This document shows, piece by piece, positions 12,995 through 25,700 of a DNA stretch of 64,000 bases. A model generated the notes under the pieces. It was not told the origin of the DNA and ran no database searches. It saw only the letters and a program-made list of their open reading frames with translations. The translations under genes and the position numbers were made by a program. Every line of letters starts with the position of its first letter. Within the stretch, counting starts at the first letter, position 1. The stretch is from the NCBI GenBank assembly GCA_013397435.1, contig VZRG01000358.1, forward strand, positions 434,001-498,000. Reading direction: 5' to 3'. Source of the DNA: Erythrocercus mccallii. Taxonomy: Eukaryota; Chordata; Aves; Passeriformes; Dicruridae.

Positions 12995-15900
12995 CTGTTG
13001 AGAGGGAGTCTTTTTTCCTCTATATTCTCCAAATATTATAATATTCTTTGTTCTTCTTTTCTGATGAACAGGAAATATTCATCTACTCTCATTTCATTGT
13101 CTATTTATTACCTACATAATTGTGAAAGCCCTTGAATTTCACAATATTGCCAGATTTACCTTTTATTTTAGTTGTACTGGAGCCCTCGTGATTTAGGAAA
13201 ACCTTGCCATGTGACATTTTTGGGGTCCTCATAAGGAAAGATTCATGAGGACATAACAAGACATATTGTGGAGAAGTAAAAATTATGAGAGATAAAATGG
13301 AGACAGAAAGAAAAATCCATCAAAGATCCAGGAAAGGGTAAGTAGAAAGATTTACTTATTTCAATAAATCCCAGGAGAAAGATCATTCAAACCTAACTCT
13401 GACACCTGAAGACAGCAGAAGAGAAAGTGGCGAAGATTTTCTGTCAAATATTAAAAAGACAAAAGAAGAAGTAAATTGATATTCTCAAGTATACACTGTC
13501 AGAAAGATTTCTCTAAAAGACTTTTCTTTTTTACTGAAAAGGAAGACAGGACTTGAAGTGTCAGATGATAGGTGATAAGGAACAATTAGTGATGGAATTT
13601 CTGGACTTTTAAAAGGCCAGTAGCCAAACATGAAGAAAGTAAGCATTAAGAGATCCATAATCTTCTGAAGACTTGCTAATGAGATATTCACTACATTGCA
13701 AAGGATAATTTCTGTCATTTGGCATGCTCTATATAAATTGACTTTCCATAATTTTATTAGATTCTTATTATTCATTTCCTGCTTCACCAGATTAGTGAAA
13801 TACTAATCAGGATGAAACACAATAGCTCTCTAATCAATACACATTTATAGGGAAATAAGCCATAAGCTAATGTCTCTTGCAAAACAAGAAATTTTATATA
13901 CATTTCTCAGGAAATCCCTGGTCAATGTTATTTTTATCAAAATATTTTTTACAGTTTTTTAGAAATTCCTTTAGATCAAAGATTTCTAGTTTATTGATGA
14001 AAACGAGAGCCTAAGGTATAATAATAAAGAAAAGTTATTCAAACAAAAATATAAAAATCCTATTAAAAATAGTTTTTAAAATATATCAAATGCTGTTATT
14101 ATTCAATGACATAGAAGGCAAGCAAAATATTACATTTTAAATAAATTTTAAAGTTATATTTTTTAAATTCCGCAAAAATAATCACAGACTCTTCCTCATT
14201 ATGTTCTTGTATTTATGGACATATATGAATGTTTGTATGCTTAAATGTCAAAATAATAAATCAGAATTCATATGTATTCAGTGATCAGGAAAATGTTAAC
14301 TATTTCTTTTAGCCTTACAATTGCTTCTTTGTGTTCTGGATAAAATCAGAGGTGGATAGGGAAAAAATGGGATACGATATTTCACAAAAGCAATGATAAC
14401 GAAAACAGAAAATTGTACTTATGATGGGAAATGTCCTTAAAAAAATTAAAGAAACTGTTGATTACCTCATGCTCTATATCATTAGTTTATTTAATTGTAG
14501 CAACTTTAAACTTAAGAATTTGTCACTATGTTTTGAAGACTGAACTTTTTCTGGATATCCAGGTGGCACAACAAAACATTGTGATTCATAAAATTGCATG
14601 GCATGAAATGAAAGGGAAAAAAGACAGGCAGCTCTCTTCTATGTATGTATGACCCAACAAGGCCCAAGGGTCCTTTTCCCTCCTAAAAGTTTTAATTTAT
14701 TAAAAGAGCAGAATTAAGAAGTCATATATTTTAAAAGGGCAAATTTATAATAAAATGAAGATAAGATTAATTAAAATTATTTTATATTAGAAATATTTTA
14801 GTTATCCTTCATGAAGAATGATTTGCAAAACTCTTTCATGTCAGGTCAGCTGCCATGAAACATAGCAATAAATAGCTTCTAAAGAATGAATTTAATCTAA
14901 ATAATTGAGTTTTCACATTTCCGATGATAGTTAAGCAGAAACTTGAATGGTGTTTGTGTATATTGTTCTCCTTTATGTAAGATGTATAAGCACCACTAAA
15001 ATTCCTCAGCATGACAGCATGTGCTTCATTTGATAACTGAATAGAGATTCTCATTCAAAGACCAGCCTTGAATGTCATTCAAATATTGACCAAAAAGTCT
15101 GACCCCATCAGACAGTTGCCTTCAGTCAGAAAGTCTAGTAAAATTTGAAAATTTTTACTAGAGCGTAGGCCCTCAGTAGTCAGGTCAGGCCTGACCCTTT
15201 GCCCAGTGGCTGACAGAGACACAGAAATCAGGTTTTTAAAATTCTGGAATGAATGTCATGATCACATGCTCAAAAAGCAGATGGGACCCCATCTGCCTTT
15301 GAAAAAGGAGATAGCCCACTGTAGTGAAATATGCAATGTTAGCAGACAGTGATGGGAACAAATGGTACCAGCACAAAGATACTCTCTCACTTCACTACAA
15401 GTTATTCTTACGTATTTTCTTTTCTCAGTATCACTGGACTTTAGGCAAAATATTTAAGTGGTCAGCGTGCCACAGAAATTAAGTATGACATTACAGTGAC
15501 TTATTGAGGTACTTAATTACACAGTATCTGACTGAAATTTTAAGTGTTTGACCTATAAGCACACAATTCACATCTTCATAGTAAATAAAGAGACACAAGT
15601 GCCTCCACAGGAAATAGTTGATCCCTTTGCCTTAGACAGCATTTTTAGGATGGGGTATATCATCATATAAAACAACTTATATTATTTCCTAACTGGAGTT
15701 TAGGCAATTTAAGTAGACACTGAACATTTTTAAACTAGATTTTCTGATATTTCTGAAATAATTCTGAAGTATCTCCAGAAGACAAGGTATGTCATTCAGG
15801 AAGATTTTGGTATCTACACCTTTGACTGAGAATTTAGGAATTTTAGAATTTAGAATTTTAGAAACAGAAGTTCCTAAACAGAGCTCTTTCAGCTCTGTAT

Positions 15901-16034
15901 TTAGTCTGTCCTTAATAAGCATTTCTTTATGGGAGAAAAATGTTGATCCCCTCAGCTCAAAAAGTATTTAGCATACTGAGCTCCCAGCTCTTGAGTAATC
16001 CCTCAATTTCTAACACTATGATACAGAAGTTTTG
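12995..16034. other. A+T-rich intergenic DNA, no recognised gene
   Basis: No exon or named repeat was recognised. Two palindromic items occur close together. One is an imperfect hairpin with CTAGTAAAA and TTTTACTAG arms at 15,135-15,161. The other is the 14-bp perfect palindrome GGTCAGGCCTGACC at 15,183-15,196. A short degenerate direct repeat of GAATTTTA-like units lies at about 15,829-15,863. The 100-codon minus-strand frame at 13,485-13,787 matches no family I know. Confidence 0.55.
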
Positions 16035-16526
16035 TGTTACAGCAGCCCTCTTGTTAGAGGATAGAAATATGCTGAGACACAGACTTCTTGTTTATCACAG
16101 CATGAAAAGGGTCCTGGTTTATTCCTCTTTACAGCTCAGCCATCCTGACTCCAACTATTCACTGACTCTGGCTGCAACAAGCTCCTGCTGTAGGTTTCCC
16201 TTGCAGCCTCTGAGTGCTGGTTATTCCCTGCTAAACTATGACTGCAGGTATTAGTGTGCAGACTCTGACTGCAGGCTTTTACCCAGCTAGACTATGACTG
16301 CAGGTTCCAGCAACAGGCTCTAACTGCAGACCCAGACTGACCTCACAGCAGTGATTCTCCCTCCCCAAGATCCTACTTCATGATTCCCCTCACTAACTAA
16401 CCCACTGTCTTTTATCACACTTATCTTTATTGGATACAGCTGTGACTCATCAGGGTGGGGCTGTATTGTAATTAACACAGCTGTTACTTATTAGGGACGG
16501 TGTCACCTGTATTCCCTTCTCCTACA
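16035..16526 (-). mobile_element. Solo LTR of an endogenous retrovirus, 492 bp
   Basis: The block begins TGTTACAG and ends CTCCTACA, giving TG...CA termini on either strand. It is flanked by GTTTTG (16,029-16,034) and GTTTTT (16,527-16,532), a 6-bp target duplication with one mismatch. On the minus strand there is a TATA-like GATAAAAG at 16,409-16,416 and AATAAA at 16,118-16,123, which favours minus orientation. Within it, TATGACTGCAGG-like units recur at about 16,228-16,350. No gag, pol or env text lies beside it, so it is most likely a solo LTR left by recombination. The family is not identified. The orientation is an inference from the two promoter and poly(A) signals. Confidence 0.65.
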
Positions 16527-17397
16527 GTTTTTGCACTACTGCTGATCTGGCTCATGCCTATCTTACCAAATTAAGTTGATTACAGATGCCCATTTATCTA
16601 ACTGTAAATCTCTTCAGAGCACCAGGAAGGATATAGGTGCCTCTCTTCTCAAAACATCTAAGGCACATCTAAGCATTAGTGGGCAAGTTTGGTTTTACAT
16701 AACTTGTAGGCAATCTTTTTCACTAATGAGAACTCATTTTAAGAACACAAAGGAACAAAAAAATATACAGAAATATATCCCATCAGACAGTTAAACAGTA
16801 GGTAGATTTTAAACATACTGACAGAAAAATATTGAAAAATGAAAATTTTCCTCCTTTTTACTGTTTACCATCTGTCAATGACCTCAGTAAATTAATATGA
16901 AACTAAATGTCATGACTAGCATAGTTATATCTGCAGAAATTAAAAAAAAATCTTAATCAATTCAAGTGCAATAAAGTGAAAATAATATTTAACAGAAATT
17001 GTCTCTGACAATTTCCTAGCGACATATTCTTCAAAAGCCTGATTATTTAATCAGTGTTGTTATGATAACTCATAATAGTTAAAACTACTGTGACAGTAAC
17101 ATCTTTTTGCAGTCTCATTCCATCACATTTCTTATATTATACAAATCAGACAAAGATTAAGAATAAATCACGGTATAAGGTTCTCCAAATCAAGGCACTG
17201 GCTGGAGCATCAGATATCATGAGAAAGGAAAGCTTCTGACTAAAATAAAATAAACCTGATGGAATAAGCATGAATACTGTCTTATCTGTGTGCAACTTAA
17301 AGAAACCCTGACTTTAGCAACAGATATGAAAAACTATGCAAAGACACAAAACTTTCTTCTACAAAGCAGGCAGAAATGATAGGACTTTTTGATGTGG

Positions 17398-17492
17398 TTT
17401 AGTGAGGATGATGGTATTCTGTCGACGGATGGACTCAATAATCTTGGAACCTTAATAACTGTATGATTTTGTTCTATGATTTTTATAGCTTT
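17398..17492 (+). mobile_element. CR1 LINE 3' end fragment
   Basis: The text GATGGACTCAATAATCTTGG followed by a shortened 'aaccttaat' and the degenerate octamer tail TGATTTTGTTCTATGATTTT matches the extreme 3' end of avian CR1. Only the last 100 or so bases are present, which is the usual 5'-truncated form. Divergence and short indels suggest an old copy. Confidence 0.75.
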
Positions 17493-17525
17493 TCTTATTT
17501 TAAAAGGCAGATTGCTTTCTGACCG

Positions 17526-17945
17526 AATTCCAAACCCCCAGCCTTGGGCAGGTACAGTCCACTAGACCAGGTTGCTCAAAGTCCCATCCAGCCTGGCCTT
17601 GAACACTTCTGGGGATGGGTGTTTGGGCAACCAGTTTCAGTGTCTCACCATCCTCCTAATAAAGAATTTCTTCTCAATATCTGAACTAAAACTACCACCT
17701 TTCAGTTCAAAGCCATTCTCCCTAATCCTGTCACTACATGCCCCAAGTTCCTCTCTGGCTTTTCTGTAGGCTTCCCTAGGTACCATAACACTTCTATAAA
17801 GTTTGCCTGTAGCTTCTTACTTCTCCAGGATGAACAACTCCAACTCTCCCTATCAGTCTTCATACGCAAGGTGCTTCAATCCTCAGATCATCTTCAAAAC
17901 CCTCAGCCTGGACTCCTTCCAACAGGTCCATATCCTTACCTTAAT
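17526..17945 (-). mobile_element. CR1 LINE 3' region fragment
   Basis: The plus strand carries the reverse complement of the CR1 3' region. It runs from 'ccactagaccaggttgctcaaag' and 'tccatccagcctggccttgaaca' near 17,560-17,600, through the AAAGAATTTCTTC block, to the 'ctccaacaggtcca' block near 17,920. These correspond to the C-terminal end of ORF2 and the 3' UTR. The octamer tail itself is lost or unrecognisable at the left edge. It faces the neighbouring CR1 fragment tail to tail. Stops and indels show it is dead. Confidence 0.85.
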
Positions 17946-18179
17946 CCATATACTAATGCACCCTTTATAGAAGGATATTGATTAAAGAAAATATTAAACT
18001 TTTTTTGTCAAAGATTAAAAATTGGATTGTTGTTCCACGGTCCAGATTGATAGATCATACCTGGTGCTGTCTAAAACAGTAGCAAGTGTGCTAGGAGAAC
18101 ACAGTTTTCAACAGATGTATACCAGGACAATGATATGATTCATGCAGACAGAATGTAGAGGTATGTTTCACATATTTTA

Positions 18180-18198
18180 TGTGTGTGTACACACACAC

Positions 18199-18229
<31 letters not shown>

Positions 18230-18230
18230 A
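18180..18230. repeat. Compound microsatellite (TG)n(AC)n(AT)n
   Basis: About four TG units are followed by about eleven AC units and then an AT-rich tail of about seven units. The TG-to-AC switch makes a perfect inverted repeat, GTGTGTGTACACACAC, centred at 18,188/18,189, so the tract can fold on itself. It is likely polymorphic in length. Confidence 0.95.
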
Positions 18231-18315
18231 AATAGGTGAAGCATCTTTCAAAATCTTACACGGTTAATAGCTCTGTAAACTGTACATGTTAATATCCTAC
18301 CATTAGTGTTTTGCT

Positions 18316-18338
18316 TATAATAATAATAATATAATAAT
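18316..18338. repeat. (ATA)n microsatellite
   Basis: An imperfect run of about eight ATA trinucleotides with one phase slip near 18,330. It is short, with no inferred function. Confidence 0.8.
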
Positions 18339-18451
18339 ACTCATTTGGGTCTAAATCTCTCTTTTTGAAAGTTTTCTGCATCTCGGTGCTGAAGAATTTA
18401 TATCTTTCTCATTACAGTATAATCTTTCAATCTTCAAGACTGTATGTCTAG

Positions 18452-18778
18452 TATCATTGTTCGCCACGCTAGAGTGACCACAGGACACTTGGAACGTTGC
18501 TGGTCAGAGCAGGGGCCAGTAAAAGGCCCTGCCTTGTTTATTTCATCCCATTATATACTTATAGAAAAGTGACCATGGATTGGAGAGTGGGATTCCCACC
18601 TCTCAACCACACTGGTCAAATAGAGCATCAATTCAGCATTCTCCTCCCACCAAAAGGAATGCAAGCAATGCCATATTTACAAAAACATAATCTTATGTTT
18701 TCAAGAACATGGTGTGGGAAAATGAAAAGTTGTGCATTAATATGAAAGCTTAAGAAGCTAGAAAAGCTCATGGTGACA
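18452..18778 (-). mobile_element. Solo LTR, copy A of a 324-327 bp family
   Basis: This 327-bp block aligns along its whole length with 31,262-31,585, at roughly 80-85% identity by eye. It is flanked by an exact 6-bp direct repeat, GTCTAG, at 18,446-18,451 and 18,779-18,784, which fixes both ends. On the minus strand it starts TGTCACCATGAG and ends GAACAATGATA-like, so the termini are TG...TA. The minus strand also carries TATATAA (complement of 18,551-18,557) and, a few bases further on, AATAAA (complement of 18,537-18,542). A TATA box set so close to a poly(A) signal, together with a 6-bp duplication, resembles alpharetrovirus/ERVK-type LTRs with a very short R. No internal retroviral sequence adjoins it. 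Confidence 0.8.
18551..18557 (-). promoter_or_regulatory. LTR TATA box, copy A
   Basis: TATATAA reads on the minus strand inside the LTR, nine bases upstream of AATAAA. Both motifs are kept in copy B despite many other differences, which supports them as the ancestral promoter core and poly(A) signal. Activity today is unknown. Confidence 0.5.
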
Positions 18779-18789
18779 GTCTAGGGTGA

Positions 18790-21700
18790 CTGTAAAGAGT
18801 AAAATGGTTGTTCCAAAATTTCTTGAAGCTGAATACTGTAGAACACTTGTGTCACACTCTTTCAGATATTAAAGGTGTTTCTTCATCTTTCTGTAGAGAC
18901 AAGGTCTCTGATGTGTTGCTTCTAAGCCATCCAATCACCTTGAAGAAACACACCCTGGTACCCCTCATATTATTAAGGAGTCTCATGTGTCACACATTAG
19001 AATAACAACTTTTGCTTTCGAAAAAGGTCTTCAAAGATGCTGAATGTGAGCATCAGGGCAATGTTGAAAGATACAGAGTGGGGAAATTGAAAGGACAGTC
19101 TTACAGAGGTAATCAACGTGCCTTTGTTGTTTTTTGCCTATTATTTTACCCGGTAAGGTTTTAGTAAATTGTTCCGATTGTTCAATTTGAACAACTTAGT
19201 AAATTGTTCGCTCATCCAAATACTTTTGTAACTTCACGAACATGTCAAAGATCCTCTGTAGGAATTCTGTGGGAAATATGTAGAATGACCTACCTGCCCA
19301 TAAGGAAGAAAGAAAACATCACAGCATGAGACAGTGTGGAAGTTAGAATGCAATAATTTCACCTCTGTCTGTGAAACTTTAAAAGTACTGCAATAGGAAT
19401 TTTGTGTTCACAGAGTAGTTTCACTTCTATGTTCAGATCTTAGTTCCAGAATTCAATTTTAGTATTGCTAGGTAGTCAACAGTTTATAAATTGGTTAAGC
19501 TATTAAAAAAAAAAATCGAGGCTATTTCATTTACAGATTTTTCACTATCAACTTACATAAGAAAATTATCTCTCTTTAGGCTTCTGATGGCTTGTACCTT
19601 CTAACAAGTGAAAGGGAAAATTTATAGTCAGCCAGCTACACGGATTCTCCAATGACATTACATGACAAGCTGACAAAGCTGTCACTAATCATTGGTCTTA
19701 ACTATGAAGGAAATAGAGATGTAAAGATTCTGAGAGATTCACTAGTTACTTCAGTTCTTCTTGTACCAACAGAATGAATCAGGTTTTGACATATCATAGC
19801 ACCTAAACTGCCAAATGTTAGCAATTTAAACCACTTAAAGTTAGGTTCTTCCTTCCAAGGTTGGTATAAGGGTTGCTCTGTGTATCAGAAGAGTGAACAA
19901 GATACTGAATACTTCAAAATAAAACAAAGAAAAGGCAGGAAAACCCCACACACTTCAATTTAATTCAAACTAAAGATGTGGTTGAGCATGTTCCTAGTAG
20001 TCCACCAGACGGCCAGAAGTAATTTTTGAGCAGAAATCAGTTAAAATCAGGAATGGTGATTGACAGATTTACAACTCTAAATGCATTTCATGGGAAAAGT
20101 AGGTCCTTAACTCTCATAATATCTAAAATGTGGACAAAAATGTGATTTATATGATGAAAAATGTACTGTAAATGTAATATTTTTTTCCCCCTGGCTAAAT
20201 GGCAGTAAGATAATCAGTGTGGCAAATCACACAGTTATAGAACTAAAATGTTAAAAGCCTCATGTGTTCATACAGCTTTTCAGATAAACATTAACTCCCA
20301 TCCAGTAAACGTGGAATACATGCCAAAAGACCTAATGGTGCAGTCTATCATAATGAGAGGAATTTTTTTAAAGAATGAAGAAGTGTTTCCCAAGAACTGT
20401 AGTAGCCATAAGACGATGCAAACTGTACAGCTTTTTCATGAAGCTCAGTGGGGACATGCACGTGCTGCATCAGGTACTGTCATCTGCCACTTTGCACTAG
20501 AAATTTCATGATATGTTCCTTTGAAGGAGTCTCCTCAGATTCTCCAATTCTTTTCTGTGAGTTTCTTATAATATTCTTTATTTCATTTACTATTAGTAGC
20601 CACATACAAAAGCTTTAAATCCACTGTTCTAATTTAGCTGAATTTCTTGTTTATTTTTGCATTTAAAGAGAGCTTGTACTGCATTCCTCATTCAGACATT
20701 AACTTACCTAAGCCTCTGGTTTTGCGTGGGGAAAAAAAATGTTATAGATTGCCTTACCAATACTAGTCTCCTGCATTTTAACCACTATCAGTCTTGTCAG
20801 TCTACACAAAAGGCTTATATTTTCTGACTATCATGCATTGCTCAAAAGATTCTTTCCTCATCTATTTCAGTTCTCATTTGTGCAGTCTGCAATGAAAACA
20901 GGAAAAGATACAAGAGGCAAATTCATTTGTTTAAATTTATTCTGTCAACAGACTGTGAATTACTGACATATTACATACTCAGTATTGTGAAAATAATTCC
21001 AATCACATGCTAGGTCTCTTCAATTATCCATACAGAAAAAATGAATTAATAGAAGCACTTGTTTCTTAAAAAATTTTACATAGAAATGTATAAAAAAAGG
21101 GAAGAAGAAAAGGATTTACTGATGTAATGTCAATTCAGAAAAACTATAATACCCCTTTCAAAAAGTCATTGAGTTCACCTATAACCTGTAATGCACAACC
21201 AATCCAACATAACCCATAACCCTGAATTTGACAAGTAATTCTTTCTCTATCAGTTCAAGAAAAGTCCATAAATAGGATTTATAATTTCAGATGTGCACAT
21301 GTCTACACCTGAGCTAATCTCTCCAGGATCTTTTTATTGGCAATGCATTCAGTAAAAGAAGACACCCTGGGGCACTATTCATCTGGCCTACATTAGAAAC
21401 CTACACACTTGGATGAATCATGCTCAAGAAACACTGAGTTTCAGTTCATTGATCAAAGAGATAGTAAAGGGTGCCTGGAACAATAGTGGGTCTTATTAAT
21501 CTTAGCCTTTATATAAACACAGGAGAAACCCAGCCTGAACAAAATTGTTAAAAGTAATGCATGCTTTGGAATGCATCTATTTTGGGTGATTGGTCTTTTG
21601 GGTGCTTGGTCAGAAGACCTGCATCAAGAATGAAGGGCAAGGAGGTCTATGGCTCATTTCCTGATTTTTTAGCTTCTTGAAAACAGATTTCCAAAGCTGG

Positions 21701-22600
21701 AGAGGACAAGGTCCTGAGTCTTTGATACTGTTTTGAGCAAGGGCTAGAGCAGACAAGGAGCAGGGAGCACTCAAAATCAAAACTACTTAATTACTCTGTG
21801 AAATGTCCCAGGTCAGGGTCCACCAAAATGAATGTCCAAAAGTGATCTGTCATTTCAGGAAACCTTTCTCTCCAACTCCTGCGTGTTTTAGTAGTGGTGT
21901 TCTGTGTCTTGATCTCTTTAGGAGTGGGTCTCGAATAATGAAAAAAAAAATCTTGCCATAATATCATCGTGTAAATATGGAAGTTCTGCTAACTTTATTG
22001 GAAGTTCCACCTGAAGATGACCCTCACATCTAATCTCTGCTCTCTATACAACATTGTAAAACAACAGACAGTCTTTGCTTTGCTAGAGTATCTGATTTGT
22101 ATTTTAATTTGAATGCAGATCACTTCCTTTCAAGAGAAGAAAGTTTCAGCAGACAGAAACTGTTAAAAAAAAAAAAAAGGAATAAAAGAGAAATTATTGT
22201 TCATTTCCTTATGGGGAACCTTTTAATAACTCAGCTATAGTCAAGCTCTTTGTGAAATATGGACCTTTCACACTCAGGATGAAAACTATAATCCTTACTC
22301 CTTACTAGTGAGGTATATTAATAGTAGATTCAGCTTGACATGATGGTCATTAAGGCCCTCAGGAGCTGTGCTATAAATGTCAGGAAATGTTGTCAGAGAA
22401 TTAAAGGCTTGTTTCATGTGTGCAGTGGTAACTGTATCTTGTTTTCTGTCATGTTGTAGAGGTTCAAACACACATTAACTTATTCATATGTAGTGAAGAA
22501 GAGATGAAATATACCTACTAATATATGCATTAAGAGTATTAATGCCACATCACCTTCAATTAATATTTGAGTACTTGTCCTAATAATTTTGCAAAAAAAT
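18790..22600. other. Intergenic DNA, no recognised gene
   Basis: No exon or named repeat was recognised. A small cluster of repeated strings lies at 19,161-19,209. TTAGTAAATTGTTC occurs twice, 35 bases apart, with a near-palindrome TTGTTCAATTTGAACAA at 19,178-19,194 between the copies. The longest open frame (20,248-20,511, plus strand, 87 codons) is not recognisable. Confidence 0.55.
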
Positions 22601-22608
22601 TTTTAGGA

Positions 22609-22743
22609 CAAAACAAAAAAACAAAAAACAAAAAACAACAACAAAAAAAAACAAACAAAAAACAACAACAACAACAACAAAAAGCAAACAAACAAACAAA
22701 ACCAAAAAAAACAAAACAAACAAACAAACAAAAAAAAAACCCC
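22609..22743. repeat. A/C-rich low-complexity tract
   Basis: About 135 bases made almost only of A and C in CAAA, CAA and A-run units, with hardly any G or T. The open frames across it, on both strands, are artefacts of the composition. Several similar A/C or T/G tracts occur elsewhere in the window. Confidence 0.9.
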
Positions 22744-22749
22744 ACATAG

Positions 22750-25700
22750 AAAATAGATGAAAAAGAATTAGTTTCAAAGTCAACAATAAAGTACTAACAA
22801 AAAAATAGTATCCTTAAAGTATCATTTGCACTATTGATGGTGTTCCCAAATGCTTTCAGAAAAACATGCTCTTGGCTATTACATTTGCAATTCCACTGAG
22901 TTGCTACAAGGAAATGAAGTATGTCACTACTTTTACTGAACTTTAGTGTTGCAGCCTGTTGTGGGTCAATGCACTCACACAGCCAATTCATTATAAAACC
23001 AGGCTAAAATTTATATTATGCAAATAAGCTTACTAACCCATGTTAAATTACAGCTATGCTGTGATGCACAATAAACCACTCTACAGTGATTTGTTGTGGA
23101 CTTTTTATTTATTTTCTGTTCTTATGATAAGCCTAAGCTAAGCAGAAATAATTCACCATGTAAACACTTCAATGAAATTGAACTACTCATTTTCAAGAAT
23201 CAAAACCTACTTCTCAGTACTGGAGGACAGAGATTAGCTTTGTTTAGAGAGGAAAAGTGAAGTCATATTACCTAAAGTCCTCAGATCACCTGCATTTAAA
23301 TTTCTCATCACGGTTCTTTAAAACTACTTCTTAGCAAATTGTGCAATTATATTGAACATCCAAGTATCTTATATTAGAATGCACATAGATTGACTTTTGC
23401 TTAAAAGTGAAAATATAGGCAAATTAATCTCTTGCAATGAAATATGTTAAATCTAAAGGGATATTATAACCATTCTCTGAGTTAAACCTGATCATAATCT
23501 AAGACAAAGTTCTTTCAAATCAGAGAGAAGTCAGAAGTATTTTTTAAAGGACAGATTTTGTCTCTGAAACATCATACACAACTTTTGAAATATGCCAAAA
23601 CTCACACTGAATTTAAGTAATATTTTTCTTTGCAGAGGAAAGATGGACCAAAAGGAAACTGAGACAAAATTTTTCCTGTTTTCTTTCCTGAAAAAGACAG
23701 TAAGGAAGTATAAGGGGTCCAATACTGAGGTTTTTCCAATCTCAGCAGATTCTGAAGATATTTGAATAAAAGAGTAAACTGTCCTTCTCCCGTCTTTTTT
23801 CCTTACTTTTAGGTTTTAGAACTGTAGCCAATGCCATACATTGTCTTTTCCTGCTCTTCACTTCCCAGCACTTTGTGAAAATGCATCATAATGGTGTTAA
23901 ACCTATTATTTTCAGAATTTCAAGGTAATATGTTTTCTGTGTGTACACTGAGGACCAAGTTATCTTAAAGCTGGGATTTATCCATTGGAGAAGAAGGTTG
24001 TTTACAGGCTTTTCTCACATATTTGTGGTCATTATGGTTACAATTTCTTACAGAGAAGTAAAATATATTGAATTACACTCTCTACTTAGACATGCTTATG
24101 TATAGAGGAAGAAAAATCAATATACATCATTGGAATGAAAATTAAGTGAAGACCAAATTCACTCAGTGTACCTAACTTATAGAAAGAGTTAAGACTTAGT
24201 AGAACAGTAAAAATAGTTTGACAATTTTCCTTATAGAACAGGGGGCTGGCTTGGTCCCTAGACAGATGGCAGGAAAATTTCAGTTGTACAATGAAAGCAA
24301 TCAACCCTTCCAGAGTATTCATCATGTTAAAATGTCTAAAGGTGTTATATGATTGTGCTATAAAGTTGCTGAATGATTACAGGCAGAAATCAGTGTTTGA
24401 AAAGCAAACACAATAGATGGCAATAAGAAATAGGTATCACATTTTTGGTCAAATCATGTCCAAGCCAAGTTGTAATCAGAACTTTTAGTCAGAATTAAAT
24501 AAGAAATACGGAAATAAAAGTCGTAGTGAAAATATAGGATTTATCACCTTGAAAGTTAGGTAGGAATTATATAATTTTGCCATCTAAACATCAGTGAAAG
24601 TTTAGCCTAGTTGTCTGGGCTCCATGAACAATGAGGGGAAAGGGTCACTCCAGTGGTGGTACTTTATCTGATGAACGTTCGGATCTTGAAGACACACTAC
24701 CTGATACTCACTCTTCATATCTTGTCATTAAATTTCATGAAACAATTAGCTGAGAAATGTTATTTCCAGATAGTTAAAACTGTGTGACAAGTCCAACACT
24801 CAAAGAAAACAAAGAAAATTTTACTTTCTCATTAAAAAATGACAGACAGTCAAGAAACTGTCTGTAAATTTTTAGTAAACACGCATCAAAACCAGTCTGT
24901 TCAATTTCTATTTTGCTTAAGAGACAGCTACAAACTCAACAAAACCTCTCTGTATGTCAAAACTGCAAAATTTTTGTTATCGTAAAACCACAACCGAATA
25001 TTTTTTCTTCCTTTTTTTTAAAGTTACAAAAAAATTAACATGTTAGGTCCTAAAGTTACTCATCTTTTATTAATATTTCATTCTGATTATTTATTAATAT
25101 TTTAATTCTGTTTTTTTTTATTATTATTCTCCCTATAGTTCTCCCCAGGTGAAAAAATAAAAACTAGTGGACATTTAAATTGCATCTCCTAAATGACACT
25201 CTTAGATGCTGGCTCATTGCTCTGACAGCTGCAGCTGGGGGCTGTTTGTGCTCCAAGGGGTCTGGAGCATGGCAAAGGGCAGTGGCATGGCACTGTTGGG
25301 TTCTGAGGAAAATCAGGGAGTTACAGATGTGCCCCTGAGGTGATCCACGTAGATGTGGTTATGGGGAGTGCCATGCACACTCCAGGGTTTCTGCTGCTTG
25401 ATCCACTGCATATTTTTAATATCTTCTGATGATAAGTGCACTGTGCATAATGTGGGCCTGGTAACTAATATCAGCATCCTCTCAGATTACATAGGTCAGA
25501 GCCTCCCTGGCAGTCAGTCCTCTTTATGCAGCCAGTGGTTAAGGGCCAGCAGCCTGTCACATGCTAATCACATAACTTCCCAGCCACAGCTGAAAGTGTG
25601 CCTTTTCCTGTCACTTAGTCCCCACAGCACACAAATATTTTTCTTTGTCCCTTTATTCTTTTGTTGTAGGGCAGCTCTAACCCACTGGCTGTGTATACAG

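Noticed and set aside
15940..16254. 104-codon plus-strand ORF as a gene
   Set aside because: Most of it lies inside the 492-bp LTR, antisense to the inferred orientation, and it starts in flanking DNA.
17572..17769. 65-codon ORF as a gene
   Set aside because: It is antisense CR1 3' region.
22560..22786. Phe/Cys/Val-rich and Lys/Gln-rich ORFs on both strands
   Set aside because: They are produced by the A/C-rich low-complexity tract, which lacks stop codons by composition.
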